DNA of 36,136 bases, taken from Patescibacteria group bacterium. Lineage in GTDB: Bacteria > Patescibacteriota > Microgenomatia > Woykebacterales > 2-01-FULL-43-14. Positions 18,852 through 27,932 of this stretch are shown one piece after another. The position numbers and the translations under genes were made by a program. Each line of letters opens with the position of its first letter. Positions within the stretch are counted from its first letter, which is position 1. Location: positions 1 through 36,136 of the forward strand of contig JAMCZT010000036.1 of the NCBI GenBank assembly GCA_023485445.1. The letters are read 5' to 3'. The notes beneath the pieces were generated by a model, which did no database searches, was not told where the DNA came from, and was given only the letters and a program-made list of their open reading frames with translations.

Positions 18852-20153
18852 ATGTACCCAAAATATGTTCGACCAAACATGGAAAAGGTTTGGTCCGAAG
18901 AAAACAAACTGGACCTTTGGTTACGGATTGAGATAGCAATTGTTCGAGCGCGAGTAAAACTCGGAGAGGTTCCAGCGGAAGCATTAGTGGAAATCGAAGA
19001 AAAAGCGACCTTTGATAAAGAAGAAATCAGGCGGATCGAAGGACGGACCCAACACGATGTGGTCGCTTTCTTGGAATACGTCGGGCAAAGAGTCGGCGAG
19101 TCTTCGAAATATTTGCACGAAGGGATTACTTCTTCAGATATCTTAGACACCGCTTTTGCGATTCAATTAGGGGATGCCGCTAGGATACTCATTAGCGACA
19201 TAAAAGAATTATTGGACGTTTTAGTGAGTAAAGCCGACGAATATGCTGATACTATTTGCGTCGGACGAACTCACGGGATGCACGCTGAACCGATGGTCTT
19301 TGGCTTAAAATTTGGTAACTGGGCCTTTGAAATGCATCGAAATTTGGAACGACTAAAAGCCTCAAAGGATGAAATATCCTTTGGCAAAATCTCTGGTCCG
19401 GTGGGAACATATTCCAACGTTAATCCCCAAGTCGAAGAAGATGTTTGTTTCGATTTTTGCTTAGAACCGGATCCTGTTTCAAACCAGATCATCCAGCGAG
19501 ACCGCCACGCCCATTTCATGTCTGTTCTTGCTGTCTGCGCCGGATCGTTGGAAAGGATTGCCCTGGAGATTCGAAGCCTCCAGCGGCCGGAAATCGGAGA
19601 GGCGGCGGAACCGTTTGGAGAAGGCCAAAAAGGTTCTTCGGCTATGCCCCACAAGAGGAACCCTATCCTTTGCGAGAGGGTTTGCGGATTGGCCAGAGTA
19701 ATTCGAGGTTATGCCCAAACGGCCTTCGAAAACCAAGCCCTTTACCATGAGAGAGACATTTCCCATTCATCAGCCGAGCGGGTAATCTTTCCTGACGCAA
19801 CGAAAGCTCTGGATTATATACTCAGCTTGATGACTAACATTTTGGAGAATCTTGAAGTCTCCCCGGAAAAGATGCTGGAAAACCTTAAGCTTACAAAAGG
19901 CCTGGTCTTTTCTTCCCGAGTCTTAACTATCTTAAGCGAGAAATGCCCTAACCGACAGATGGCTTACGAGATTGTCCAAAGAGTTGCCCTAAAAGCCTCT
20001 CGCAGTGGTCAGAGTTTCAAACGCCTCTTGTTAAAAGATGCGGAGGTGAGAAAGTACTTGTCGCCTAAGGAAATAGCGGATCTTTTTGACGTGGGATACT
20101 ATATAAGGAATACGGGCAAAATATTCGCCCGCCTTGGTGAATTAGAATACTAA
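18852..20153 (+). CDS. purB: adenylosuccinate lyase
   Basis: GRTHGMHAEPMVFGLKFGNWAFE, GSSAMPHKRNPILCE; likely start after GGGAGGGATTAAAAAGG. Confidence 0.96.
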   Translation: MYPKYVRPNMEKVWSEENKLDLWLRIEIAIVRARVKLGEVPAEALVEIEEKATFDKEEIRRIEGRTQHDVVAFLEYVGQRVGESSKYLHEGITSSDILDTAFAIQLGDAARILISDIKELLDVLVSKADEYADTICVGRTHGMHAEPMVFGLKFGNWAFEMHRNLERLKASKDEISFGKISGPVGTYSNVNPQVEEDVCFDFCLEPDPVSNQIIQRDRHAHFMSVLAVCAGSLERIALEIRSLQRPEIGEAAEPFGEGQKGSSAMPHKRNPILCERVCGLARVIRGYAQTAFENQALYHERDISHSSAERVIFPDATKALDYILSLMTNILENLEVSPEKMLENLKLTKGLVFSSRVLTILSEKCPNRQMAYEIVQRVALKASRSGQSFKRLLLKDAEVRKYLSPKEIADLFDVGYYIRNTGKIFARLGELEY

Positions 20154-20240
20154 GCTAAGGTGCCGTTTGTTAGTGTCGTATTGATAAAATGTAGACTTGG
20201 CGGGAGTTCTTTTGCAAGATTGAGCTCTCGCCTTTTTCTT
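20152..20240 (+). repeat. decayed single NNNGT pentamer unit with terminal hairpin (array C)
   Basis: aagct aaggt gccgt ttgtt agtgt then phase lost; ggcgggag-ttcttttgcaagattga-g-ctctcgcc-ttttt closely matches array A/B terminal hairpins. Confidence 0.7.
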
Positions 20241-20244
20241 TCCT

Positions 20245-20839
20245 TAGGCAGATTTGACAATCTTTACTGTTCCCCGCCCGCAATGGAGTTCAACAATGTC
20301 ACCATCGTGGATTACCTTGGTTGCAATTTGTGTACCCACAATACAGGCTTTTTAAATTCCCTAGAAATAATCGCCGCATGACAAAGCATTCCTCCGCTAT
20401 CGGTAATGATTCCTCCAGCTTTCTTCATTCCTTGAACGAAATCAGGGCTGGTCATAGTCGTAACCAGTATGTCCCCTTCTTCAATCTTTTTAACTTCACC
20501 AACTGTCAAAACCACTTTGGCTGTTCCCCGAAAATAATTATTCTCTCCAACTGAAGCTAGGATTCCATGGATCGTGTTCTTTTCGATATCCTTAACCCCA
20601 AAAAGAGGATCCGCCACAACTAACCCATTTGATCCAGTAATATTCTCGATGTTGTTAGCTTTTATTGCAAAAACCAAACATTTCTTACGAGCTAAAATGG
20701 TTTCCTCATTGATAAAATCTAAAGACCCTGAAAGCTCATCAGGTAATAAAAGTTTTAAGTCGGAAATCTCTTTTTTAGTTCTTCGCGCAAATTCCAAAAC
20801 AAATAATTCGAGGTAATAGTCAGCTCGAAAATTATCCAT
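20245..20839 (-). pseudogene. PEP-utilising mobile (phosphohistidine) domain protein with C-terminal frameshift
   Basis: GDILVTTMTSPDFVQGMKKAGGIITDSGGMLCHAAIISREFKKP then alternate frame IVGTQIATKVIHDGDIVELHCGRGTVKIVKSA*. Confidence 0.8.
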
Positions 20840-20857
20840 TTTTCTTTCATCTTGAAG

Positions 20858-21106
20858 CTGGCTAAATTTCTTGGGGTTACGGGAAGCATGTTATTATTGA
20901 CCACGGTGATAATGTCACTTCGATTTACGCCCATTTGAGTGAAATTGAAGTGGTTAAAGGGCAAGAAGTCGAAATAGGAGAAGTGATTGGCAAAGAAGGA
21001 GAAACTGGCTGGGCCACCGGCCCTCATGTCCATTTGCAAATTAACGTTTGGGGTATACCCGTTAACCCAAGAATATTTTTAGGAAGCGATCAGCCAAGTC
21101 TGGAGT
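20858..21106 (+). pseudogene. 3' fragment of M23 (LytM) peptidase gene, copy 1
   Basis: AG*ISWGYGKHVIIDHGDNVTSIYAHLSEIEVVKGQEVEIGEVIGKEGETGWATGPHVHLQINVWGIPVNPRIFLG. Confidence 0.88.
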
Positions 21107-21117
21107 AACTCACTTCC

Positions 21118-22221
21118 TTAACTTTCTCTTAAAATTTTGAACAATTGAGGGCTGAAGTAAAGAAAACGGTTCTTGTGAAGCGTTTTTCGAAGGATGTTAT
21201 TTTGCTCTAAAGTTTGAAGGTACTTTCTCGCCGTGACATAGCTTAAGCTCATGTTTTTCTGAAATTCAGCAATACTAAAAAATGGATTGGTGAAGATGTA
21301 TTCAACTAATTCTGCTGAGTAAACCTGAGGAATTTCCTCGCGTAACTTTTTGCGGGTACTTGCAATAACATGATTAACTTCTCTTAAAGCATGGGTTGTA
21401 TATTCAGCTTGAACAGCGGTTGCTTTGGTCATAAAAAGTATCCACTTTTTCCAGTCATTTTCTTTGGTTACGGCCCGTAAGCGCTGATTGTATTCGTCTC
21501 TGTGCTCAAGAATGTACTTACTCAAAAAGATAACTGGAAGAGTAAGTCTTCTTTGTTTTAATAGATATAGTGGCATTAACATTCTTCCGGTACGTCCATT
21601 ACCATCATAAAATGGATGAATTGCTTCGAATTGATAGTGAAGAATAGCCATCCTAGCATAGACCTCATGGGTTGGTGATTCCTCATTAAAGTACTCTTCA
21701 AAGTTTTTCAGAAGGGTTCGGATTTTTTCCTCTCCTTCTGGGGGAGTGTAATATATTTCCTTGGTGTGAGGATTACTTATTGTTGTCCCTGGTAGTTTTC
21801 TAATTCCGGCCCGGCTCGAAACCAACGTCTGTTGTAATTCTACATATTGATTTGTTGCTAAAAAGCCTTTCTTCAAAATAAAATCCATTCCTTGTACTAA
21901 AGCTTTTTGATAGTTCATTGCTTCTTTTTCGGCCCCGCTAATTTCTTTTTTATCTGTAACCGCAAGCGCCTTCAAAACGAGTTCGTTTGTTGTTGCTACG
22001 TCTTCAACTTGACTACTGGCGACAGCTTCTGGAATAAAGAAGGGAGAGAACATATGCGAAGTAATAATAACTGCAACCTCACTGTCAGTTAAAGTATTTA
22101 AAGCTGCAATAGCTTCAGAAGCCTCAAGAGAGGCGATCAGTATATCCTGGTCTTTAAAGTTTACTGTTGGAGGTAGGATTGGTAATTGATTGTATGGTTT
22201 TTTTGGGTCAAAGTTGCTCAT
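21118..22221 (-). CDS. Fic-family protein with C-terminal winged-helix-like region
   Basis: HPFYDGNGRTGRML Fic motif. Confidence 0.95.
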   Translation of the reverse strand: MSNFDPKKPYNQLPILPPTVNFKDQDILIASLEASEAIAALNTLTDSEVAVIITSHMFSPFFIPEAVASSQVEDVATTNELVLKALAVTDKKEISGAEKEAMNYQKALVQGMDFILKKGFLATNQYVELQQTLVSSRAGIRKLPGTTISNPHTKEIYYTPPEGEEKIRTLLKNFEEYFNEESPTHEVYARMAILHYQFEAIHPFYDGNGRTGRMLMPLYLLKQRRLTLPVIFLSKYILEHRDEYNQRLRAVTKENDWKKWILFMTKATAVQAEYTTHALREVNHVIASTRKKLREEIPQVYSAELVEYIFTNPFFSIAEFQKNMSLSYVTARKYLQTLEQNNILRKTLHKNRFLYFSPQLFKILRES

Positions 22222-22370
22222 AATGTAATTATATACTTTTTTGTCAAATATATACAGTTATTTTCTTTGTTGTATAGATTCTATACAAACATATTTTTAG
22301 CTGTATAAATATCTAAGGAAATTGTACTCTAAAAAATATAATCAAACAACTTCTTGTAGAGTAACTAATT

Positions 22371-22649
22371 ATGGAAACAATTATTACTTCCATTTATGGG
22401 CATTTAAGCGAAATTGATGTTACTGAAGTACAGGAGGTTGATATCGGCCGACTCATCGGCAAAGAAGGCGAAACCGGCTGGGCCACCGGCCCTCACGTCC
22501 ATTTGCAAATTAACGTTTGGGGTATACCCGTTAACCCAAGAATATTTTTAGGGGATGGAGATCCTGAAGATATTGTTATAACGCAGTCTTTTTCACAACC
22601 CGCTGGATTTATAAACGATGATCTGGTATATTTCGGGCATAAGACATGA
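22371..22649 (+). pseudogene. 3' fragment of M23 (LytM) peptidase gene, copy 2
   Basis: ITSIYGHLSEIDVTEVQEVDIGRLIGKEGETGWATGPHVHLQINVWGIPVNPRIFLG; lacks N-terminal half. Confidence 0.85.
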
Positions 22650-22792
22650 GAAGAAAAGCTATAATTATCAGTGTTAATTAAAAAAACTCTGGGGTGTTAG
22701 GGCTTTGCGTTGTCTGAGTTTTACCTGTCCGTTATAACTTTAACAAAGGTTGGGCGGGATACAAAATCAAAAGAGTAACAAGCGTGCGTATG

Positions 22793-23460
22793 TTAAATCA
22801 GTTTCAAACACTCAAAAAACTCCTTCAAAATTGACTCTTTATCACCATTTGAATTTGGAACTGCTCCGTCATGCAATTCAATGTTTAGGTCATCACACAA
22901 ACGGGTAAATTTCTGCAATTTTATCACATCATCAAAATCGACAATTTTTTCCTTGGATAGCTTAGTTGTGAATGTCCTCACGCTTTTCTTCTCTGCTATT
23001 TCCTTCTTTAAATTAAAATAATACTTACATTTGAAAATATGCTCTAAGACCTCACGACAATCAGCCTCAAATACTGTGTTGAATGCACGTGTATCTAGTA
23101 TCTCTTTAAGCTTTTCTACGCGATGGGAAATATCATTGTCTGGAAAATCTTGAGCAAAATCAGTATGAGTAATCTTGCTTCTTTTCTGTCCACCATTAAC
23201 AGATTCCTCAATTTTCAGAGTGCACGCGTTCGGTATTAAACGTGCCAATTCTTTTGCGAACCGATCTTCGTGAGTCAGGATAATTTTTTGCATAGGCAAA
23301 ACTGTTTTCTCCATCCCGCCAGGTTCTTTATATTTGCAAACAATATCTGTAATCAAATGCACGGTTTTACGACGACGCTCGCTGTCAAAGCTCGACATAG
23401 GATCATCAAAAACAAGAATTTTTCGAACAACGGTAACTCTGGAAAGGAAAGAGAATGTTT
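22793..23460 (-). pseudogene. C-terminal remnant of an AAA ATPase (AAA_13/RloC-like Walker B)
   Basis: Minus strand FLSRVTVVRKILVFDDPMSSFDSERRR then 195 aa; N-terminal half absent. Confidence 0.6.
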
Positions 23461-23498
23461 GGATTTAGATGGAAAACAAAAAAAGGAGGGGTTAGCGC

Positions 23499-23705
23499 GT
23501 GAACGAGTCTCACAGGAGTCTCCCCGATAAACGGCAGCTAAAAGTAAAGCGGCTCACCAAACCGACCGGCTTCTGGTTCTGGCGGCGGTGCGAATACTTA
23601 GTATATTGGGAGGACAACAAAGGCATACAGTGGGAAGTTCTCCGAAATGAGTTTTGCAACCATAAACAAGCTCTCACTGCAGCACGAAAAATCGTGAGAC
23701 ACTAA
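23499..23705 (+). CDS. small hypothetical protein
   Basis: GTG start after AAAAGGAGGGGTTAGCGC. Confidence 0.5.
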   Translation: MNESHRSLPDKRQLKVKRLTKPTGFWFWRRCEYLVYWEDNKGIQWEVLRNEFCNHKQALTAARKIVRH

Positions 23706-23731
23706 TCAAACAACTAAAAAAGGCCTCAAGA

Positions 23732-23770
23732 GGCAGGTTCAAAAAGGAACTGGCCTCTTTCTTTTTTCTA
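23732..23770 (+). terminator. terminator hairpin
   Basis: agaggcaggttc-aaaaa-ggaactggcctct then T-rich. Confidence 0.65.
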
Positions 23771-23960
23771 AATGTAAAAAGAATTAATGAGAAAATATAT
23801 GAATAGATGAAGATATTCCTGTTCTTGGTGAGCCTAGTTGCTCGTAGGTGGAACCAAATTCTTCCAAGCCTCCTTAGTACCTTCGAAAAACTCAAAAAAC
23901 TAGGATTTAAGTATTCCGAAGGAAAAATTAGCATCAATGTAGATCAAAAGGAGGCAGAAA

Positions 23961-24458
23961 ATGTTTAACTTAGCGTCGTTTGATTTCTGGCCGTTTAAAA
24001 ACAACTCTGCAAAGTTTTTTAACTCTAAACTCCACGATGAAACCACTTTTTATCAAGCTTTTATTAAGGATCTTAAGAATTGTCGGAAAGAAATCATTAT
24101 TGAAAGTCCGTTCATATCTTGCCGACGAATGGCTGCTCTTGAACCGATATTTAAAGCGTTGATTAAAAGAAAAATTAAAATTTATATTGTAACTCGACAC
24201 CCAGGGGAACAAGATAATTTAATGAAGGAGCAGGCGGAAGCGAAAATATATGATTTTGAAATGATTGGCGTTCACGTGATTATTAGTCCAGGTTATCATC
24301 ATCGTAAACTAGCTATCCTTGATCGAAAGATTCTCTGGGAAGGAAGTTTAAACATTTTGTCCCAATCAACAAGCCGAGAAATTATGAGAAGAATCGACGG
24401 AACAAAACCGTCATCTGAGATGTTTAAGTTTCTTAAGTTAGGCAATTATATTTATTAA
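23961..24458 (+). CDS. phospholipase D-like domain protein (single HKD-like motif)
   Basis: IIIESPFISCRRMAALEPIFKALIKRKIKIYIVTR; YHHRKLAILDRKILWEGSLNILSQS. Confidence 0.8.
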   Translation: MFNLASFDFWPFKNNSAKFFNSKLHDETTFYQAFIKDLKNCRKEIIIESPFISCRRMAALEPIFKALIKRKIKIYIVTRHPGEQDNLMKEQAEAKIYDFEMIGVHVIISPGYHHRKLAILDRKILWEGSLNILSQSTSREIMRRIDGTKPSSEMFKFLKLGNYIY

Positions 24459-24473
24459 CCTTAAAGAGATAAT

Positions 24474-24710
24474 TTGGTGTATAATGAACCTATGACTAAA
24501 TCAGGCAAATATGAAATTAATGAAAAAGATATCGAGAATGTAATCCGATTTTTGAAAACCACTGATCCGGACAATGCGACGACGGAAATGGCGATTGCCA
24601 TTTTGGAGCACCTGCAAGCTAAATTTCATGAAATTGGTCATGCGGAACCGGAAAAGTTATTGGAGATTTATAACGATTTAAAACGAGAATTAAATAAAAA
24701 TAATAACTAG
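24474..24710 (+). CDS. small hypothetical protein
   Basis: ORF; real start probably ATG at 24492 (MTKSGKYEINEKD). Confidence 0.5.
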   Translation: MVYNEPMTKSGKYEINEKDIENVIRFLKTTDPDNATTEMAIAILEHLQAKFHEIGHAEPEKLLEIYNDLKRELNKNNN

Positions 24711-24937
24711 AAGGGTAAAATTTCTGAAGAGGTAATTCCAAGGGCTTTAGTGATCTTTTCTATAGTTACAACTGACGGTTTTGCCTCTCCTCGCTCGACT
24801 TTTGAGTAGTAGTTGCTGTTAATACCGGCTTTCTTAGCAACATCCGTTTGCGTTAAACTTTTTTTCAGCCGAATTTCTTTTAATTTATTGGCAATTTCCA
24901 AAGTTAGTTTTTCGTTTTGATTTGTACTCATGAGCAA
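24707..24937 (-). CDS. XRE-family HTH regulator
   Basis: LKEIRLKKSLTQTDVAKKAGINSNYYSKVERGEAKPSVVTIEKITKALGI. Confidence 0.92.
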   Translation of the reverse strand: MLMSTNQNEKLTLEIANKLKEIRLKKSLTQTDVAKKAGINSNYYSKVERGEAKPSVVTIEKITKALGITSSEILPF

Positions 24938-24964
24938 ATTATACTACAAGATTCTGTGGTTGAG

Positions 24965-26599
24965 CTAGAGCGTAACTTCTTTATTTCCCGTGTTAATAAC
25001 TTCCCTTGGTCTCCAATTGGCTTTCTTTGGATACTTTTTAAGAAAATTCTGGTTATCCTTTTCTAGATAAAGCGTAAAATAAATCATACCCTCTCGGTTT
25101 ACGAGATTTATTGGTTGTAATAAACCTTCCTTTTCGAGTTTCGTTCTTCGTATTGGAGGGACTCCATAATCGTAACTTACTTGGCTCTTATCAAACCATT
25201 CACCATCATTATTATGCCTTGATTTTATCGAAGGAATTACACCATCTTTAATATTTTTGTGGCAATTTATGCAACGCAAGCCATCTAAATTCCACCATAT
25301 TTCATTTCCATAATGTCCCGTTCCGCATATTCCGCAAGAATACGGGCCATCGTCAATATTAAGAAAGAACCCTTCTGGTTCCTTTTCCAATCTTCTCTTT
25401 CTCACGTTCTCAATTCCATCATGTTCGCCAAACACTCGAAATAACTGAACAAGATTATGGCTGCCGTACTTCATTCTTTTTTCATAATCCAATTCGGATT
25501 CTGGAGACTCTGTTTTCTTTTTCTTCCCTAGTATTTCCAACAAGTCATCTTCCCGCTCATACCCCTTTAGCCGTCCCGAAACATAGCCAAGACGATAATC
25601 AACATTATCGCCAATAAGCCTCCAGTTTGTTTCTTCGATGGTTTCTTTAATCAATTTTCGAAGATTGTCTACGCTTTTTGTTGATCTTCGACTTAGATCC
25701 GAATCTTGAGCCGTGAAGGGAACAATAACGTATTTGCCAATTTCCGGCTTCTCTAACACAAACTTTATATAACTTTCTTTTTCCAAAAGGTTGCTTAAAA
25801 TTTTTTCTAACTCGGCGATGCTGAGCTTCTTTAATTGAGCTGATTTTTGGTACACTGGATCATCATATTTACGTTTTTCTTCGTTATAAACTTGATTGGC
25901 GTACTTCATTGCTTCAAGAAATTCGAGGCGTTCCTTGCCTTTTTCGTCTGATAAGCAAAATTCATTGCGATATTTTTCCAGAAGCTCTTTATCTTCGCGT
26001 TGTTTTTTCTCCCAGTCTCTATCGTTTTCTTCTAAGTCGTCCATTTCCGTTTCTCTAAAACCACAAGAAGGACAGGTAATTATTGAGGTAATAACCTTTC
26101 CTTTCCTTGTTCGAGCAACAGAAGCTTCAGTTTTGCATTTTGAACAAAGATGAGGCTTTGGTAATCGTTCTTCGCCATTGTCGTAGACCCCTTTTCGTCC
26201 ATTGCAACTAGAACATTCGAAAAAGAACAAAACGCGAAGGGGCTCGTTAGGAAAATGTTCCAGATCTTTCATAGTGCTGTGCATCAAAGATCCGCAATTA
26301 GAGCAGTGAATTGATTTTGGCTCGGCTGTATTATCATACGTATCTTGTTCAATCCGGCCCTCGTCCATCCATCTTTTGATACTAGACTGCTTTTTGGCGT
26401 ATTCTTCACCTTCCAAAATAAATAACTCCCAATTAAGAGCATGGGAAGCAGCTTTTTCTTTTTCCTCTTTATTTAGGCTTTCATCTTTGGCTTTGTCGTT
26501 ACAAACTTTTCTCCAGTAGTTAATAGTACGGAGGCACCCCTTAATGGTAAGGAGATCGTAGAAGTCGACGTAGTACTGTTCGTCTTTAAGATATTGCAT
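24965..26599 (-). CDS. multi-zinc-ribbon hypothetical protein
   Basis: CSNCGSLMHS, CSSCNGRKG, CSKCKTEAS, CPSCGF, CGICGTGH, CINCHKN. Confidence 0.65.
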   Translation of the reverse strand: MQYLKDEQYYVDFYDLLTIKGCLRTINYWRKVCNDKAKDESLNKEEKEKAASHALNWELFILEGEEYAKKQSSIKRWMDEGRIEQDTYDNTAEPKSIHCSNCGSLMHSTMKDLEHFPNEPLRVLFFFECSSCNGRKGVYDNGEERLPKPHLCSKCKTEASVARTRKGKVITSIITCPSCGFRETEMDDLEENDRDWEKKQREDKELLEKYRNEFCLSDEKGKERLEFLEAMKYANQVYNEEKRKYDDPVYQKSAQLKKLSIAELEKILSNLLEKESYIKFVLEKPEIGKYVIVPFTAQDSDLSRRSTKSVDNLRKLIKETIEETNWRLIGDNVDYRLGYVSGRLKGYEREDDLLEILGKKKKTESPESELDYEKRMKYGSHNLVQLFRVFGEHDGIENVRKRRLEKEPEGFFLNIDDGPYSCGICGTGHYGNEIWWNLDGLRCINCHKNIKDGVIPSIKSRHNNDGEWFDKSQVSYDYGVPPIRRTKLEKEGLLQPINLVNREGMIYFTLYLEKDNQNFLKKYPKKANWRPREVINTGNKEVTL

Positions 26600-26714
26600 T
26601 GATTAGATTATAACGTAATAAGTAATGTGAGTGATAATTTATTTTTTTAGTTATAAATCCATTATTTTTATAAGTTATATGTCAAACAGTAGATTGATAG
26701 CAATATTATAGTCA

Positions 26715-26743
26715 TTGACAATCTAGTTAATTTATGCTATAAG
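26715..26743 (+). promoter_or_regulatory. sigma70-like promoter upstream of the candidate guide-system gene
   Basis: TTGACA (26715) - 17 nt - TATAAG (26738). Confidence 0.75.
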
Positions 26744-26783
26744 ATATAAACTGGCAAAAAAATTGGCTTAAATAAAAGCTTAT

Positions 26784-27464
26784 TTGCTGGTGCTCAAAAA
26801 AAGAAAGGGGAAAGAAAAATTGAGCGAAACTAATGCTGTCATGTCGCGTGAAGGCTGGAGCAGGTTTAGGGTCTATTGCGAGGGCGAAAGTCCCGTAATG
26901 TTCACTAAGCCGACAGAGGAAATTTTAGAAGCCTTACGGAAAGGCGTTTCGCAACCGAAGGTTAAGGACCGCCCCGCAAAAGAAGAAGCAGCCGAAAAGC
27001 TACATCGCGAAAACGGTGCTACAGGTAGGATAGGCATTCCTAGACGAATGCTTTTTGCCTGTTTGGCATCGGCTGGGCGTCACGTGACTTACTCGGGGAG
27101 AAAGAAAATGTCGACAGCGGATTCAACATTGCTGCCGGCGTTTTTAAGAATCCAAGAACGGTTTATCCCGTTTGGACTGAGAGACGAGCCTGGTTTGGAC
27201 TTCGATAACGCTTGGGAAGTTGACATCCAGAAAGGCCAACACGAGAGTGCCGGCCGAAGGATAATGATTGTTTTGGTTCGGCCGAGGTTCGATCGCTGGG
27301 GATTCGAGGCGACTGTCTCCGTAAAGGACTCCGAGGTGGACGACAAATCCGTTCGACAGCTGTTTGAGGTTGCAGGATCGATGTACGGCATTGGTGCCTT
27401 TGGTCCTCGCAACAGCGGCGATTTCGGAATGTTCAATGTGGTAGACTGGAAAAAGCTAAGCTAA
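26784..27464 (+). CDS. uncharacterised protein; possible RAMP/Cas7-like RNA-binding protein
   Basis: RPRFDRWGFEATVSV...VRQLFEVAGSMYGIGAFGPRNSGDFGMFNV Gly-rich C-terminus; adjacent to pentamer array and helicase. CDS confidence high, fold assignment tentative; start may be the TTG at 26820. Confidence 0.5.
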   Translation: MLVLKKRKGKEKLSETNAVMSREGWSRFRVYCEGESPVMFTKPTEEILEALRKGVSQPKVKDRPAKEEAAEKLHRENGATGRIGIPRRMLFACLASAGRHVTYSGRKKMSTADSTLLPAFLRIQERFIPFGLRDEPGLDFDNAWEVDIQKGQHESAGRRIMIVLVRPRFDRWGFEATVSVKDSEVDDKSVRQLFEVAGSMYGIGAFGPRNSGDFGMFNVVDWKKLS

Positions 27465-27480
27465 CACAATCCATCGCGAC

Positions 27481-27842
27481 CCGATGAAGTAAGGTAAAGT
27501 TATCTGCGGTTGCGTGAAGTGCCGTTTGGTTTCGTTGCCGTAGGAGGAGTTAGTCCGGAAGGTTATCTCCTCCCCCATTCCTGATATTGTCCTGTTCGGT
27601 CCGATACGGTATTGTTGGGTTCGGTAAGCTAAAGTTTGGTAAGGTCACGTTCGGTCGGGTTTTGTTGACCAAAGGGGAAGTTATTCCGGAAGGTTAGCTT
27701 CCCCACCAATACCAAATATTGTCTTGTCGGGTTCAGTCGCGTAGGGTTAGCTACTGTGATGTTCTGTCTGGTACGGTCATTTTTTGTGGTGTACTGGTTT
27801 GGCGAGAGTTTCTTTCGAAAGATTGACCTCTCGCCTCTTTTT
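27481..27842 (+). repeat. Array A: three NNNGT pentamer tracts (11, 16 and 15 units) separated by hairpins, ending in a terminator
   Basis: Tracts 27481-27535, 27586-27665, 27718-27792; hairpins ggaggag/ctcctcc (27543-27573), ggggaag/cttcccc (27674-27704), ggcgagag/ctctcgcc (27801-27835)+T-run. Confidence 0.93.
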
Positions 27843-27888
27843 ATGCAGATTTTGTTTTAGGGTTTGATTGTGTTAAAATCCTGAAACA

Positions 27889-27912
27889 AGTTCGGCAGAA
27901 AGCAGAACTTAA
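27889..27912 (+). promoter_or_regulatory. leader hairpin before the helicase gene
   Basis: aagttc-ggcagaaagca-gaactt. Confidence 0.45.
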
Positions 27913-27932
27913 ATTTTGAAAGGGAGAGGAAA

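Noticed and set aside
20755-21039. Minus-strand ORF 20755..21039
   Set aside because: Spans the junction between the PEP-domain remnant and the M23 fragment, antisense to the latter; likely artefact.
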